Shown here piece after piece: positions 1 to 6,881 of a DNA stretch of 10,631 nt. Within the stretch, counting starts at the first letter, position 1, and the number at the start of each line of letters is the position of its first letter. This DNA is from Pseudomonas sp. (GTDB lineage Bacteria; Pseudomonadota; Gammaproteobacteria; Pseudomonadales; Pseudomonadaceae). A program made the translations under genes and the position numbers. The notes under the pieces were generated by a model. That model had not been told where the DNA came from. It searched no databases and worked only from the letters and a program-made list of their open reading frames with translations. The DNA lies in contig JAQZAY010000113.1 of NCBI GenBank assembly GCA_029239415.1, positions 1 to 10,631 on the forward strand, read 5' to 3'.

Positions 1-1
1 T

Positions 2-211
2 GCCGTGAAGCATGGCGTGGACACCGGCAAGGACCTGGCCGAGATGAGCCTCGATGAGCTGCGCCAGTTCAGCGACCAGATCGAGCAGGATGTGTTTGCA
101 GTGCTGACGCTGGAAGGTTCGGTGAATGCGCGCGACCACATCGGTGGGACCGCGCCGGCACAAGTCCGGGCGGCCGTGGCGCGGGGCCGGGAATTGCTGG
201 CTTCGCGTTGA
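2..211 (+). CDS. argH: argininosuccinate lyase, C-terminal end (partial)
   Basis: This is the last ~69 codons of a gene entering from the left edge; the reading frame is already open at base 2, so no start is visible. The C-terminal segment is rich in charged helical sequence ([17 protein letters not shown]) followed by [18 protein letters not shown] and [15 protein letters not shown]. This matches the C-terminal helical domain of argininosuccinate lyase, in particular the conserved GGTAP near the end. The enzyme splits argininosuccinate into arginine and fumarate in the cytoplasm, the last step of arginine synthesis. The catalytic regions lie outside the window. The gene converges on a glutathione S-transferase gene, with a 48-nt palindrome just after its stop codon. 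I am confident in the family; nothing looks broken in the part present. Confidence 0.9.
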   Translation, partial: AVKHGVDTGKDLAEMSLDELRQFSDQIEQDVFAVLTLEGSVNARDHIGGTAPAQVRAAVARGRELLASR

Positions 212-217
212 GGCCTT

Positions 218-265
218 GGTCCGTTGCGACCCTCGCGGCCTTGGCCACGAGGGTGGCAGCGGACC
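218..265. repeat. 48-nt imperfect palindrome between convergent argH and GST genes
   Basis: Arms 218-240 and 243-265 are reverse complements at 20 of 23 positions around a TT centre. The blocks are GGTCCG/CGGACC, TGC/GCA, ACCCTCG/CGAGGGT and GGCC/GGCC, with mismatches at 224/259, 228/255 and 236/247. It lies in the 64-bp gap between two convergent stop codons, where a bidirectional transcription end is expected. No run of T follows on either strand, so it is not a textbook intrinsic terminator. It could stabilise the 3' ends of both mRNAs, or be a REP-like element. Confidence 0.6.
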
Positions 266-275
266 TCGACAAGCA

Positions 276-938
276 TCAGCAGTGCTTGCGCCGCATCATC
301 TCCAGGAAGCTGGGCATCAGCGCTTCCTTGTCCGCCTGGATCGTCTTCATGTGCGGGTTATCCCCAAGCTGCTTCAGTAATGCCTGGGCCTCCGGGAAAC
401 CTTCCAGCAGTTCGATCCCCAGCACTTTCTTGCCAACGGCGCTCGCCAGGTCGACCGAGAAGCAGAACATCATGTCCGCCAGCGTGATCTGCTCGCCCGC
501 GACATAGGGCGCGAACTTGCCATTGCGCTTGAGCGTGGCGAAGCCTGCCAGCAGTTCGGTGCGGGCCTTCTCCTTCACCAGCGGCTCGACCTGCATGCCG
601 AAGAACGCCTCTGCATAGCACGTACGCGCCGGCAGCTCGATGTACAGCTCGATCTCCTTGAGCAGCTCGCGCACCTTGCCTTGGGCAAAGGCGTCGGCGG
701 GCAGCAACGGCTTGCCGCCCTGGGTCTGCTCGATGTAGTCGAGGATCACACTGGTCTCGCTGAGAAAGCCGTGCTCGGTCTCCAGCACGGGCACCTTGCC
801 ACGCGGGCTGATGGCGAGCGCCTGCGGGGTCTGCTCGGCGAAGAACAGCACCTCTTCGAAGGCCACGCCTTTTTCCAGCAACGCCAGCTTGACCATGTTG
901 TAGTAGTTGCTGACCGCGAATCCATGAAGCTTGAGCAT
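276..938 (-). CDS. glutathione S-transferase family protein
   Basis: The 220-residue length is typical of cytosolic bacterial glutathione S-transferases. Residues ~1-75 form the thioredoxin-fold half: SPRGKVPVLE carries the cis-proline (P50), and LSETSVILDYIE (59-70) is the S/E-T-containing glutathione-binding motif at the start of helix 3. Residues ~90-215 are the all-helical C-terminal domain, with the N-capping-like ITLADMMF segment (Thr-Leu-Ala-Asp) seen in most GSTs. Such enzymes conjugate or reduce electrophilic substrates with glutathione in the cytoplasm; the substrate here cannot be told. The ATG is preceded by a GGAGG-containing ribosome site on the minus strand (948-952). The gene stands alone, convergent with argH and divergent from the small gene at 1088. 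The subclass is uncertain. Confidence 0.88.
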   Translation of the reverse strand: MLKLHGFAVSNYYNMVKLALLEKGVAFEEVLFFAEQTPQALAISPRGKVPVLETEHGFLSETSVILDYIEQTQGGKPLLPADAFAQGKVRELLKEIELYIELPARTCYAEAFFGMQVEPLVKEKARTELLAGFATLKRNGKFAPYVAGEQITLADMMFCFSVDLASAVGKKVLGIELLEGFPEAQALLKQLGDNPHMKTIQADKEALMPSFLEMMRRKHC

Positions 939-976
939 GTGAGACAGCCTCCAGGCCGTAAGGGGATGGCCGGCCA

Positions 977-1006
977 GTTATAGACCGGTTGCCCCTGCCC
1001 TGGCCA
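977..1006 (-). promoter_or_regulatory. possible promoter of the GST gene
   Basis: On the minus strand a TATAAC −10 box (977-982) is preceded 18 bp upstream by TGGCCA (1001-1006), a 4/6 match to the −35 consensus. It lies ~40 bp before the GST start codon. The −10 box sits in an 11-mer, GGTCTATAACT (976-986), that also occurs upstream of sutA. This is a sequence match only. Confidence 0.35.
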
Positions 1007-1022
1007 GTTTCATGCGTGCGGT

Positions 1023-1056
1023 CAATGCCCAGGCATTGCCAGGCAAGGCATGGCAA
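1023..1056. repeat. nested GGCA/TGCC palindromes upstream of the small gene
   Basis: CAATGCC (1023-1029) and GGCATTG (1032-1038) form a 7-bp inverted repeat around CA. It overlaps TTGCCA (1036-1041) paired with TGGCAA (1051-1056). Together they fill half of the space between the divergent GST and 1088 genes, where an operator or leader hairpin would be expected. I see no good sigma-70 promoter for the 1088 gene, so the control of that gene is open. Confidence 0.4.
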
Positions 1057-1087
1057 ACTGTGCGTTCAATTCCCTAGGAGTAGCGCC

Positions 1088-1387
1088 ATGAGCGAGCCCA
1101 CCGATATCGACAACGACGATGAAGAAGCCTTCGCCGAGGCGACCCTGACCGAGGCCATCGAGAACCAGATCGAGAGCGACAATCCGCCCGCGGCCAAGGC
1201 CACGTTCAACAAGCTCACCCTGGTGGGCTATGAACGGGAAGACATCATCAACCTGATGGCCCACGTGCTGGCCTTCGAGATCGACGCGATGCTCAAGGAA
1301 GACCGGGCGTTCAACAACCAGTGGTACGAAGCCGCGCTGCGCAACCTGCCGGAGCTTCCTCCCGAGGAAGATCAAGGCAACGCCTGA
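1088..1387 (+). CDS. small conserved-type protein of unknown function (99 aa)
   Basis: I do not recognise a named family. I place the start at 1088 because CTAGGAG (1074-1080) lies 7 bases before it; an in-frame upstream start at 989 would run through the palindromic spacer and lacks a ribosome site. The product is soluble and acidic: residues 1-20 are mostly Asp/Glu, followed by a helical body. The segment with GYEREDIINLMAHVLAFEID, then MLKEDRAFNNQWYEAALRNLP, has the look of small helical proteins in which a histidine in a 'GYxRE…H.L…' helix precedes a 'LP' ending, but no catalytic motif is evident. It has no signal peptide or membrane segment. It is followed after 72 bp by the TIGR02647-type gene on the same strand, possibly co-transcribed. 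A real gene is supported by codon bias and the ribosome site. Confidence 0.75.
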   Translation: MSEPTDIDNDDEEAFAEATLTEAIENQIESDNPPAAKATFNKLTLVGYEREDIINLMAHVLAFEIDAMLKEDRAFNNQWYEAALRNLPELPPEEDQGNA

Positions 1388-1412
1388 AAACCCTGACTAC
1401 ACTGCAAGACCA

Positions 1413-1430
1413 GGCACCGGTCTCGGTGCC
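1413..1430 (+). other. hairpin between two small genes
   Basis: GGCACCG (1413-1419) and CGGTGCC (1424-1430) form a perfect 7-bp stem with a GTCT loop in the 72-bp gap. The bases after it (CCGTCCTTGTCTGG) are only mildly T-rich, so it may be a weak terminator or attenuator, or an mRNA-processing hairpin just ahead of the next ribosome site. Confidence 0.4.
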
Positions 1431-1459
1431 CCGTCCTTGTCTGGAAGTCAGGAGTCACC

Positions 1460-1705
1460 ATGTCCTTCACCCCCGAACTGATTGCCGAACTCGAAGTGCT
1501 CGCCCTGTTCAACCTGGACAACCACCAGGAGGGCATCAAGGTGCACGCCACCGCCTCGCCCGAGCTGGTGGCCGCTGCCCGGCGGCTGTACGACAAAGAA
1601 CTGACCGACCAGCCCGACGGCGGCTACCTGACCAGCCTTGGCCAGGACGCGGCCGAGCAGGCACAGAAGCTGCTGATCATCCTCAACGTGGCCGAAACGG
1701 CCTGA
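1460..1705 (+). CDS. TIGR02647-type small protein
   Basis: This 81-residue protein starts MSFTPELIAELEVLALFNL and contains an NHQEGIKVH segment, a helix EL(V)AAARRLYDKEL, and a GYLTSLGQDAAEQAQKL segment. As I recall, this matches the small TIGR02647 family found in Pseudomonas and other gammaproteobacteria, described as possibly DNA-binding; its role is unknown. The ATG has AGGAG (1450-1454) five bases upstream. The gene lies after the 99-residue protein gene and converges on rnk with only 37 bp between stops and no clear terminator there. In the gene orders I remember it is a neighbour of cyaA and rnk. The family call rests on recall of sequence and context; the function is not assigned. Confidence 0.7.
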   Translation: MSFTPELIAELEVLALFNLDNHQEGIKVHATASPELVAAARRLYDKELTDQPDGGYLTSLGQDAAEQAQKLLIILNVAETA

Positions 1706-1742
1706 ACCTGTGAGCCTGGCGAACGCGCGACACCGCTAGCCG

Positions 1743-2153
1743 CTAGAGGTCGAAGTCCCCGGCAGCCTCGGGCTGGTACTCGACCTCCAGCAACCTGAGC
1801 TTGAGCGTCTTGCCGCCCGGGGCCGGCCAGTCGATCTGCTCGCCTACCGACAACCCCAGCAGCGCGCAGCCGATCGGGGCCAGGATGGAGACCTTGCCCT
1901 CGCCGCCTGCATCCTTCGGGTAGACCAGGGTCAGGTGATAGTCCTTGCCACTGGCCTCTTCGCGGCAATGCACGCGCGTGTTCATGGTCACCACCCCGGC
2001 CGGGACCTGCTCATGGCCGACGACCTGCTCGGCGCGGTCCAGCTCGTCCTGCAGGGCTAGCACGCCCGGTGTCTCTTCGCCGAGACTGTCGATCAGCCGC
2101 TCGAGGCGCTGTACGTCCAGTCGAGTGAGGATAAGGGAAGGCTTGGTGCTCAT
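1743..2153 (-). CDS. rnk: Rnk, regulator of nucleoside diphosphate kinase / RNAP-binding GreA-like protein
   Basis: The 136-residue length fits Rnk. The N-terminal ~45 residues form a short helical hairpin (LDVQRLERLIDSL…ALQDELDRAEQV). The rest is the FKBP-like domain shared with GreA/GreB C-termini: VTMNTRVHC, YHLTLVYPKDA (72-82), VSILAPIGCALLGLSVGEQIDW (88-109, the family hallmark) and a C-terminal KLRLLEVEYQPEA. Rnk proteins bind RNA polymerase without the long Gre coiled coil; Rnk was first found because it restores nucleoside diphosphate kinase levels in an algR2 mutant. AGGAG (2166-2170) lies 12 bases before the ATG, a slightly long spacing. A strong terminator (2205-2229) separates it from the upstream DUF1289 gene, so it probably has its own promoter. 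Confidence 0.93.
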   Translation of the reverse strand: MSTKPSLILTRLDVQRLERLIDSLGEETPGVLALQDELDRAEQVVGHEQVPAGVVTMNTRVHCREEASGKDYHLTLVYPKDAGGEGKVSILAPIGCALLGLSVGEQIDWPAPGGKTLKLRLLEVEYQPEAAGDFDL

Positions 2154-2200
2154 GATCTAGTCAGACTCCTGTGCAACTGATGAAAAGTACCGGGCAGATA

Positions 2201-2229
2201 AAGCAAAACCCCGCCCAAGGGCGGGGTTT
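2201..2229 (-). terminator. intrinsic terminator of the cyaY–DUF1289 unit
   Basis: AAACCCCGCCC (2206-2216) and GGGCGGGGTTT (2219-2229) are perfectly complementary over 11 bp. On the minus strand the hairpin is followed by TTTTGCTTT, a U-rich tail. It sits 71 bp past the DUF1289 stop codon and upstream of rnk, so it insulates rnk from read-through. Confidence 0.88.
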
Positions 2230-2300
2230 GCGTGGTGCTCGGCGATGCCGATGCCAGCCCGACACTAACACAGCAGGGCAAATACACAAGGGCCCGCGGG

Positions 2301-2522
2301 TCAGTGCGCCGCGGCCTCTTCGCGCCGGGCCTGTGCCTGCTGGCAGATCTGGCGGCGGCGCTGGTCATCGGCCGAACGCCACTCGCGAATATGCTCGACC
2401 GGGCGCTGGCAGCCGGTGCAGACCTTGTGCTCGTCGAGCCGGCAGACGTTGATGCACGGCGAAGGTACCGCAGGGCTGACGTTGCTGTAGAGCGGCTTGG
2501 GTGGCCGTGCCGGAGTCGTCAT
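2301..2522 (-). CDS. DUF1289 family protein (four-cysteine small protein)
   Basis: The 73-residue product has the DUF1289 signature: [11 protein letters not shown] then [13 protein letters not shown], giving C23, C27, C35 and C38, followed by W49 and a basic helical tail ([18 protein letters not shown]). The cysteine spacing suggests a small metal-binding (zinc or Fe–S) knot; this is inferred from the pattern. The family function is unknown to me. I choose the start at 2522 because it lies one base after the cyaY stop codon (TGA-G-ATG), implying translational coupling. A longer open frame upstream only reads through cyaY in another frame. A strong terminator follows. Confidence 0.85.
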   Translation of the reverse strand: MTTPARPPKPLYSNVSPAVPSPCINVCRLDEHKVCTGCQRPVEHIREWRSADDQRRRQICQQAQARREEAAAH

Positions 2523-2523
2523 C

Positions 2524-2856
2524 TCAGATCTCTTCGAAGTCCAGCTTGACCCCGGCACGCTCCCAGACGATGCGTTCGAGCATCTCGCCCAGCAGCTCTT
2601 CGGTCTTCTCGCAGGTCCACTTGCCGTTTTCCTGGTCGTAGTCGAAGTGGAAACCACCCGAACGGTCAGCCAGCCACAACTGGCGCAACGGCTCCTGCCG
2701 GCTGAAGATCAGCTGGTTGCCGTCCTCGAACTTGATGGTCAGCACCCCAGCGGAGTTTTCCATGTCCAGGTCCAGGTCACTCTCATCGAACAGGTCTTCG
2801 AGGGCCTGTTGGGTCGCGTCGACCAGGTCGTGAAAACGCGCTTCGCTCAAACTCAT
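2524..2856 (-). CDS. cyaY: CyaY, bacterial frataxin
   Basis: At 110 residues it has the usual frataxin length. The acidic first helix ([20 protein letters not shown], 13-32) carries the iron-binding acidic ridge, followed by the beta-sheet region with [20 protein letters not shown] (residues 37-56) and [17 protein letters not shown] (57-73) containing the conserved Trp, then the C-terminal helix. CyaY binds iron and modulates cysteine desulfurase IscS during Fe–S cluster assembly in the cytoplasm. The start is [12 protein letters not shown], with GAGG (2865-2868) eight bases upstream; a longer open frame extends into the promoter region and is rejected. It is divergent from lptM, as in E. coli, and overlaps a promoter-like element at 2897-2925. 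It leads a two-gene unit with the DUF1289 gene. Confidence 0.95.
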   Translation of the reverse strand: MSLSEARFHDLVDATQQALEDLFDESDLDLDMENSAGVLTIKFEDGNQLIFSRQEPLRQLWLADRSGGFHFDYDQENGKWTCEKTEELLGEMLERIVWERAGVKLDFEEI

Positions 2857-2896
2857 TGCAAGAACCTCGAAAATGACTGCACACACGCAAGCCGGC

Positions 2897-2925
2897 ACGA
2901 TACGAGCGCCAGGCCACGATTGCAA
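2897..2925 (-). promoter_or_regulatory. candidate sigma-70 promoter of cyaY
   Basis: On the minus strand TTGCAA (2920-2925) and TATCGT (2897-2902) are separated by exactly 17 bp; each is a 4/6 match to consensus. The expected start, near 2890, gives a leader of ~34 nt before cyaY. Confidence 0.5.
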
Positions 2926-2963
2926 AGGATAACACCCCGCCGCCCGGCGGGCCGGTGGCTGCA

Positions 2964-2992
2964 TAGGCAAGCAGGCAGGCGCTCGGTATACT
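2964..2992 (+). promoter_or_regulatory. candidate sigma-70 promoter of the lptM–lysA–dapF–xerC operon
   Basis: TAGGCA (2964-2969, 4/6) and TATACT (2987-2992, 5/6) lie 17 bp apart, placing a start near 2999 and a leader of ~29 nt before lptM. It is divergent from, and does not overlap, the cyaY promoter candidate. Confidence 0.55.
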
Positions 2993-3027
2993 CGGGCGCA
3001 ATACTGCTTATTTCAAAGGATTTCGCC

Positions 3028-3162
3028 ATGAAGCGCCTGATTTCCTCCCTCGCGGCGCTGGTCGCGGTTGCCTGCCTAGTCTCGGCCTGCGGCCAGAAGG
3101 GCCCGTTGTACTTGCCTGACGACAGCAAGGACGGCAAGCAGTCACAACAGCACCAGCACTGA
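3028..3162 (+). CDS. lptM: LptM, LPS translocon maturation lipoprotein (YifL/LppL family)
   Basis: This 44-residue lipoprotein has a short basic N-terminus (MKR), a hydrophobic segment, and a lipobox LVSAC with the lipidated Cys at position 21. It is followed by GQKGPLYLP, the hallmark of the LptM (formerly YifL, called LppL in P. aeruginosa) family. The tail is polar and His/Gln-rich. In E. coli LptM binds the LptD–LptE outer-membrane LPS translocon and promotes correct LptD disulfide formation. The start has AAAGGA (3015-3020) upstream. lysA follows 13 bp after the stop, as in other gammaproteobacteria where this gene precedes lysA/dapF. The lipobox and CGQKGPLY are clear. Its length fits the short members of the family. 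Confidence 0.93.
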   Translation: MKRLISSLAALVAVACLVSACGQKGPLYLPDDSKDGKQSQQHQH

Positions 3163-3175
3163 TTAAGGGATACCC

Positions 3176-4423
3176 ATGGACGCTTTCAACCACCGCGACG
3201 GTGTACTGTTCGCGGAAGGCGTGGCCTTGCCGGCCATCGCCGAACGATTCGGCACGCCGACCTATGTCTACTCGCGCGCTCACATCCAGGCCCAGTATCG
3301 CAGCTACACCGATGCCCTGCAGGGTGTCTCGCACCTGGTGTGCTTTGCCGTCAAGGCCAACTCCAACCTGGGCGTGCTGAACCTGCTGGCCCGCCTGGGC
3401 GCGGGTTTCGACATCGTTTCCGGTGGCGAGCTCGAGCGCGTGCTGGCCGCTGGCGGGCGTGCCGACCGCGTGGTCTTCTCTGGCGTCGGCAAGACCCGCG
3501 AAGACATGCGCCGCGCCCTCGAAGTAGGCGTGCACTGCTTCAACGTCGAGTCCACCGACGAGCTCGAGCGCCTGCAAGTGGTCGCTGCCGAGATGGGCCT
3601 GCGCGCCCCGGTCTCGCTGCGCGTCAACCCGGACGTCGATGCCGGTACGCACCCGTATATCTCCACAGGTCTGAAAGAGAACAAGTTCGGTATCGCCATC
3701 GCTGACGCCGAAGAGGTGTATATCCGCGCTGCGCAGCTGCCAAACCTTGAGGTGGTTGGGGTCGATTGCCATATCGGCTCGCAGCTGACCACCCTTGAGC
3801 CCTTCCTCGATGCACTCGACCGTCTTCTCGACCTGATCGATCGCCTCGGCGACTGCGGCATTCATCTGCGTCACCTGGACCTGGGTGGCGGCATCGGCGT
3901 GCGCTACCGCGACGAACAGCCGCCGCTGGCCAGCGACTACATCAAGGCCATCCGCGAGCGCGTCGGCGTCCGTGACCTGGCGCTGGTGTTCGAGCCGGGC
4001 CGCTACATCGTGGCCAACGCCGGTGTCCTGCTGACGCGCGTCGAGTACCTCAAGCATACCGAGCACAAGGACTTCGCCATCGTCGACGCGGCGATGAACG
4101 ACCTGATCCGCCCGGCGCTGTACCAGGCCTGGATGGACGTCAGCGCCGTGCAGCCCCGCGAAGGCGAAGGCCGCGCCTATGACGTGGTCGGCCCGATCTG
4201 CGAGACCGGCGACTTCCTGGCCAAGGACCGTGTGCTGAACCTGGCCGAAGGCGACCTGCTGGCCGTGCATTCGGCCGGTGCCTATGGCTTTGTCATGAGC
4301 TCGAACTACAACACCCGGGGCCGCTGCGCCGAAGTACTGGTCGATGGCGACCAGGCCTTCGAAGTGCGCCGCCGCGAGACCGTGGCCGAGCTGTACGCTG
4401 GCGAAAGCCTGCTGCCGGAGTGA
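3176..4423 (+). CDS. lysA: diaminopimelate decarboxylase
   Basis: The 415-residue protein is a fold-type III PLP enzyme, an alpha/beta barrel followed by a beta-sandwich. The PLP lysine is K60 in CFAVKANSN. Other landmarks are HIGSQ (199-203), the phosphate-binding glycine loop LGGGIGVRY (236-244), EPGRY (273-277), the [11 protein letters not shown] catalytic block (C342, D346) and [11 protein letters not shown] (369-379). It decarboxylates meso-diaminopimelate to L-lysine in the cytoplasm. AAGGGA (3165-3170) sits ahead of the ATG. The gene follows lptM by 13 bp and precedes dapF by 4 bp. Because DapF makes meso-diaminopimelate and LysA consumes it, the pair balances cell-wall precursor against lysine. 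All key residues are present and the length is normal. Confidence 0.98.
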   Translation: MDAFNHRDGVLFAEGVALPAIAERFGTPTYVYSRAHIQAQYRSYTDALQGVSHLVCFAVKANSNLGVLNLLARLGAGFDIVSGGELERVLAAGGRADRVVFSGVGKTREDMRRALEVGVHCFNVESTDELERLQVVAAEMGLRAPVSLRVNPDVDAGTHPYISTGLKENKFGIAIADAEEVYIRAAQLPNLEVVGVDCHIGSQLTTLEPFLDALDRLLDLIDRLGDCGIHLRHLDLGGGIGVRYRDEQPPLASDYIKAIRERVGVRDLALVFEPGRYIVANAGVLLTRVEYLKHTEHKDFAIVDAAMNDLIRPALYQAWMDVSAVQPREGEGRAYDVVGPICETGDFLAKDRVLNLAEGDLLAVHSAGAYGFVMSSNYNTRGRCAEVLVDGDQAFEVRRRETVAELYAGESLLPE

Positions 4424-4427
4424 GCCC

Positions 4428-5258
4428 ATGCTGCTGCGTTTTACCAAGATGCACGGGCTGGGCAACGACTTCATGGTCCTTGACCTGGTCAGCCAGCACG
4501 CTCACATCCAGCCCAAGCACGCCAGGCAATGGGGCGACCGGCATACCGGCATCGGTTTCGACCAGCTGCTGATCGTCGAGGCGCCAAGCAATCCGGAGGT
4601 CGATTTCCGCTACCGGATCTTCAACTCGGACGGCTCGGAAGTCGAGCAGTGCGGCAACGGCGCGCGCTGCTTCGCGCGCTTCGTGCTCGACAAGCGCCTG
4701 ACCGCGAAAAAGCGCATCCGCGTGGAAACCAAGGGCGGCATCATCGAACTGGACGTGCGCAACGACGGCCAGATCTGCGTCGACATGGGCCCGCCGCGCC
4801 TGGCTCCCGCGGATGTGCCGTTCGACGCGCCCGCCCAGGCCTTGAGCTATCCGCTGGACGTGGCCGGGCAACGCGTCGAGCTGGCCGCCGTGTCCATGGG
4901 CAACCCCCATGCCGTATTGCGCGTGGATGACGTCGCCTCGGCCCCGGTGCACGAGCTCGGGCCGAAAATCGAACACCACCCGCGGTTCCCGCAGCGGGTC
5001 AACGTTGGTTTTCTCCAGGTGATCGATCGCCATCGCGCCAACCTGCGGGTGTGGGAGCGTGGCGCTGGCGAGACCCAGGCGTGCGGCACCGGCGCATGCG
5101 CGGCGGCGGTGGCGGCAATCAGCCAGGGGTGGATGGATTCGCCCGTATCGCTCGACCTTCCCGGAGGCCGCCTGTCCATCGAATGGGGCGGTCCCGGCAA
5201 GCCGGTATTGATGACAGGGCCCGCGGTACGCGTGTTCGAAGGACAGGTTCGACTCTAG
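4428..5258 (+). CDS. dapF: diaminopimelate epimerase
   Basis: The 276-residue protein is a PLP-independent cysteine racemase. It starts [15 protein letters not shown], the usual DapF N-terminus, and holds the two catalytic cysteines: C75 in [14 protein letters not shown] and C219 in [14 protein letters not shown]. The [15 protein letters not shown] and GNPHAV blocks are also typical. It interconverts L,L- and meso-diaminopimelate in the cytoplasm. The start at 4428 is four bases after the lysA stop, with GGAG (4417-4420) inside the last lysA codons; a longer frame running back into lysA is a shadow. It is followed 13 bp later by the DUF484 gene. Nothing is missing. Confidence 0.98.
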   Translation: MLLRFTKMHGLGNDFMVLDLVSQHAHIQPKHARQWGDRHTGIGFDQLLIVEAPSNPEVDFRYRIFNSDGSEVEQCGNGARCFARFVLDKRLTAKKRIRVETKGGIIELDVRNDGQICVDMGPPRLAPADVPFDAPAQALSYPLDVAGQRVELAAVSMGNPHAVLRVDDVASAPVHELGPKIEHHPRFPQRVNVGFLQVIDRHRANLRVWERGAGETQACGTGACAAAVAAISQGWMDSPVSLDLPGGRLSIEWGGPGKPVLMTGPAVRVFEGQVRL

Positions 5259-5271
5259 ACGAGGCTACGCC

Positions 5272-5982
5272 ATGACCGACCAGAACCAGGCTACAGACAC
5301 GCAGGCCAGCGATCTCGACGACGAGGCGGTGGTACGCTACCTGCGCGCCAATCCGACCTTCTTCGCCGAACATGACGAGTTGCTCGGTGAGCTGCATATC
5401 CCCCACCAGCGCGGCGACAGCGTGTCGCTGGTGGAGCGCCAGCTCAAGCTGCTGCGCGATCGCAACATCGAGATGCGCCATCGCCTGTCGCAGCTGATGG
5501 ACGTGGCCCGCGACAACGACCGGCTGTTCGACAAGACCCGCCGGCTGATCCTCGACCTGCTCGATGCCGGCAGCCTCGAGGAGGTGGTCATGGCCGTCGA
5601 GGACAGCCTGCGCCAGGAGTTCAAGGTGCCCTTCGTCAGCCTGATCCTGTTCGGCGAAAACGCCACCCCCGTGGGCCGCTGGGTCAACAGCGCCGAGGCG
5701 CACCAGGCCATCGGCGGCCTGCTGGGCAGCGGCAAGACGGTCAGCGGCAACCTGCGCGACCACGAGCTGGACTTCCTGTTCGGGGCCGATCAGCGTAAGG
5801 AAGTCGGCTCCAGCGCCGTCGCGACCCTTGACTACCAGGGCTTGCATGGGGTGCTGGCGATCGGCAGCCGTGACCCGCAGCACTACAAGAGCAGCGTCGG
5901 CACGCTGTTTCTGAGCTACATTGCCGAAGTCCTCGGCCGCGTGGTGCCACGCTTTACCCAGACCCTGCGTTCGGTGCGCTGA
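5272..5982 (+). CDS. DUF484 family protein (YigA-like)
   Basis: The 236-residue protein starts with an acidic tail, then a helical region with [19 protein letters not shown] (20-38), the DUF484 hallmark, and [20 protein letters not shown], leading into a coiled-coil-like stretch (~53-90). The rest (~95-230) resembles a GAF-type ligand-binding fold, with [16 protein letters not shown] and VSLILFG segments and a [13 protein letters not shown] ending. The family lies between dapF and xerC in many gammaproteobacteria (yigA in E. coli), but its function is unknown. The ATG has GAGG (5261-5264) upstream. Its stop overlaps the xerC start by one base (TGATG at 5980-5984), so the two are probably translationally coupled. 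A dimeric sensor-like role is inference from the coiled coil plus GAF-like region. Confidence 0.93.
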   Translation: MTDQNQATDTQASDLDDEAVVRYLRANPTFFAEHDELLGELHIPHQRGDSVSLVERQLKLLRDRNIEMRHRLSQLMDVARDNDRLFDKTRRLILDLLDAGSLEEVVMAVEDSLRQEFKVPFVSLILFGENATPVGRWVNSAEAHQAIGGLLGSGKTVSGNLRDHELDFLFGADQRKEVGSSAVATLDYQGLHGVLAIGSRDPQHYKSSVGTLFLSYIAEVLGRVVPRFTQTLRSVR

Positions 5983-6881
5983 TGAAGCGCCAGCTGGAGG
6001 CTTATTGCGCGCACCTGCGCAATGAGCGCCAGGTCTCCGTGCACACCCAACTGGCCTACCGCCGTGACCTTGGCAAGGTGCTCGAATATTGCGACACCCA
6101 AGGCATCGCCAGCTGGAATGACCTGCAAACGCAGCAACTGCGTCAGCTGGTGGCACGCCAGCACCATCATGGCCAGTCCTCGCCCAGCCTTGCCAGGCTG
6201 CTGTCGGCGGTGCGCGGGTTCTATCGCTACCTCAATCGCGAAGGCCACTGCCAGCACGACCCGGCCAATGGCCTGTCGCCGCCCAAGGGCGAGCGTCGAC
6301 TGCCCAAGACGCTGGACACCGACCGCGCCTTGCAACTGCTCGACGGTGGCGTGGACGATGACTTCATCGCCCGTCGCGACCACGCCATCCTCGAGCTTTT
6401 CTACTCATCGGGCCTGCGCCTGTCGGAGCTGACCAGCCTCGACCTGGAGCAGCTCGACCTGGCTGCCGGCCTGGTCCAGGTGCACGGCAAGGGCAGCAAG
6501 ACCCGTGTCCTGCCGGTGGGACGCAAGGCTCGCGAGGCGCTGGAGCAGTGGCTCAGGCTGCGCGGCATCAGCGCACCGCAGGACAAGGCGGTCTTCGTCA
6601 GCCGCCAGGGCCGTCGCCTGGGGCCACGCGCCATCCAGCAGCGCGTGCAGGCCGCTGGCGAGCGCGAGCTCGGGCAACATCTTCACCCGCACATGCTCCG
6701 CCATTCTTTCGCCAGCCACCTGCTGGAGTCGTCCCAGGACCTGCGCGCAGTGCAGGAGATGCTCGGCCACGCCGACATCGCCACCACGCAGATCTACACT
6801 CACCTGGACTTCCAGCACCTGGCCGCGGTGTACGACAGCGCCCATCCTCGGGCCAAACGCAGCAAAGGCAGCGACTCATGA
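5982..6881 (+). CDS. xerC: XerC tyrosine recombinase (chromosome dimer resolution)
   Basis: The 299-residue length is that of XerC. Residues ~1-88 are the SAM-like core-binding domain; ~105-290 are the catalytic domain. The active-site set is complete: R146 ([13 protein letters not shown]), K170 (HGKGSKTR), H237 and R240 ([14 protein letters not shown]), H263 ([10 protein letters not shown]) and the nucleophile Y272 (IYTH). With XerD and FtsK it recombines dif sites near the terminus to resolve chromosome dimers before division. The start at 5982 overlaps the DUF484 stop, and the stop overlaps the next gene by four bases (ATGA). The dapF–DUF484–xerC–yigB order is the same as in E. coli, which separates it from XerD and phage integrases. 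In Pseudomonas it is also called sss. Confidence 0.97.
   Translation: MKRQLEAYCAHLRNERQVSVHTQLAYRRDLGKVLEYCDTQGIASWNDLQTQQLRQLVARQHHHGQSSPSLARLLSAVRGFYRYLNREGHCQHDPANGLSPPKGERRLPKTLDTDRALQLLDGGVDDDFIARRDHAILELFYSSGLRLSELTSLDLEQLDLAAGLVQVHGKGSKTRVLPVGRKAREALEQWLRLRGISAPQDKAVFVSRQGRRLGPRAIQQRVQAAGERELGQHLHPHMLRHSFASHLLESSQDLRAVQEMLGHADIATTQIYTHLDFQHLAAVYDSAHPRAKRSKGSDS

Noticed and set aside
1690..1702. GGCCG-AAA-CGGCC hairpin at the end of the TIGR02647 gene as a terminator
   Set aside because: The stem is only 5 bp, lies inside the last codons and has no T run after it.
2154..2300. A riboswitch or RNA gene between rnk and the DUF1289 gene
   Set aside because: The only strong structure is the 11-bp terminator hairpin; no further conserved fold is visible.
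3008..4474. A 488-codon open frame on the minus strand opposite lysA
   Set aside because: It is antisense to lysA, whose motifs are complete. High-GC DNA often leaves the opposite frame open, and the translation shows no recognisable domain.
5119..6156. A 345-codon minus-strand open frame over dapF, the DUF484 gene and xerC
   Set aside because: It overlaps three well-supported plus-strand genes and has no ribosome site or family motif.
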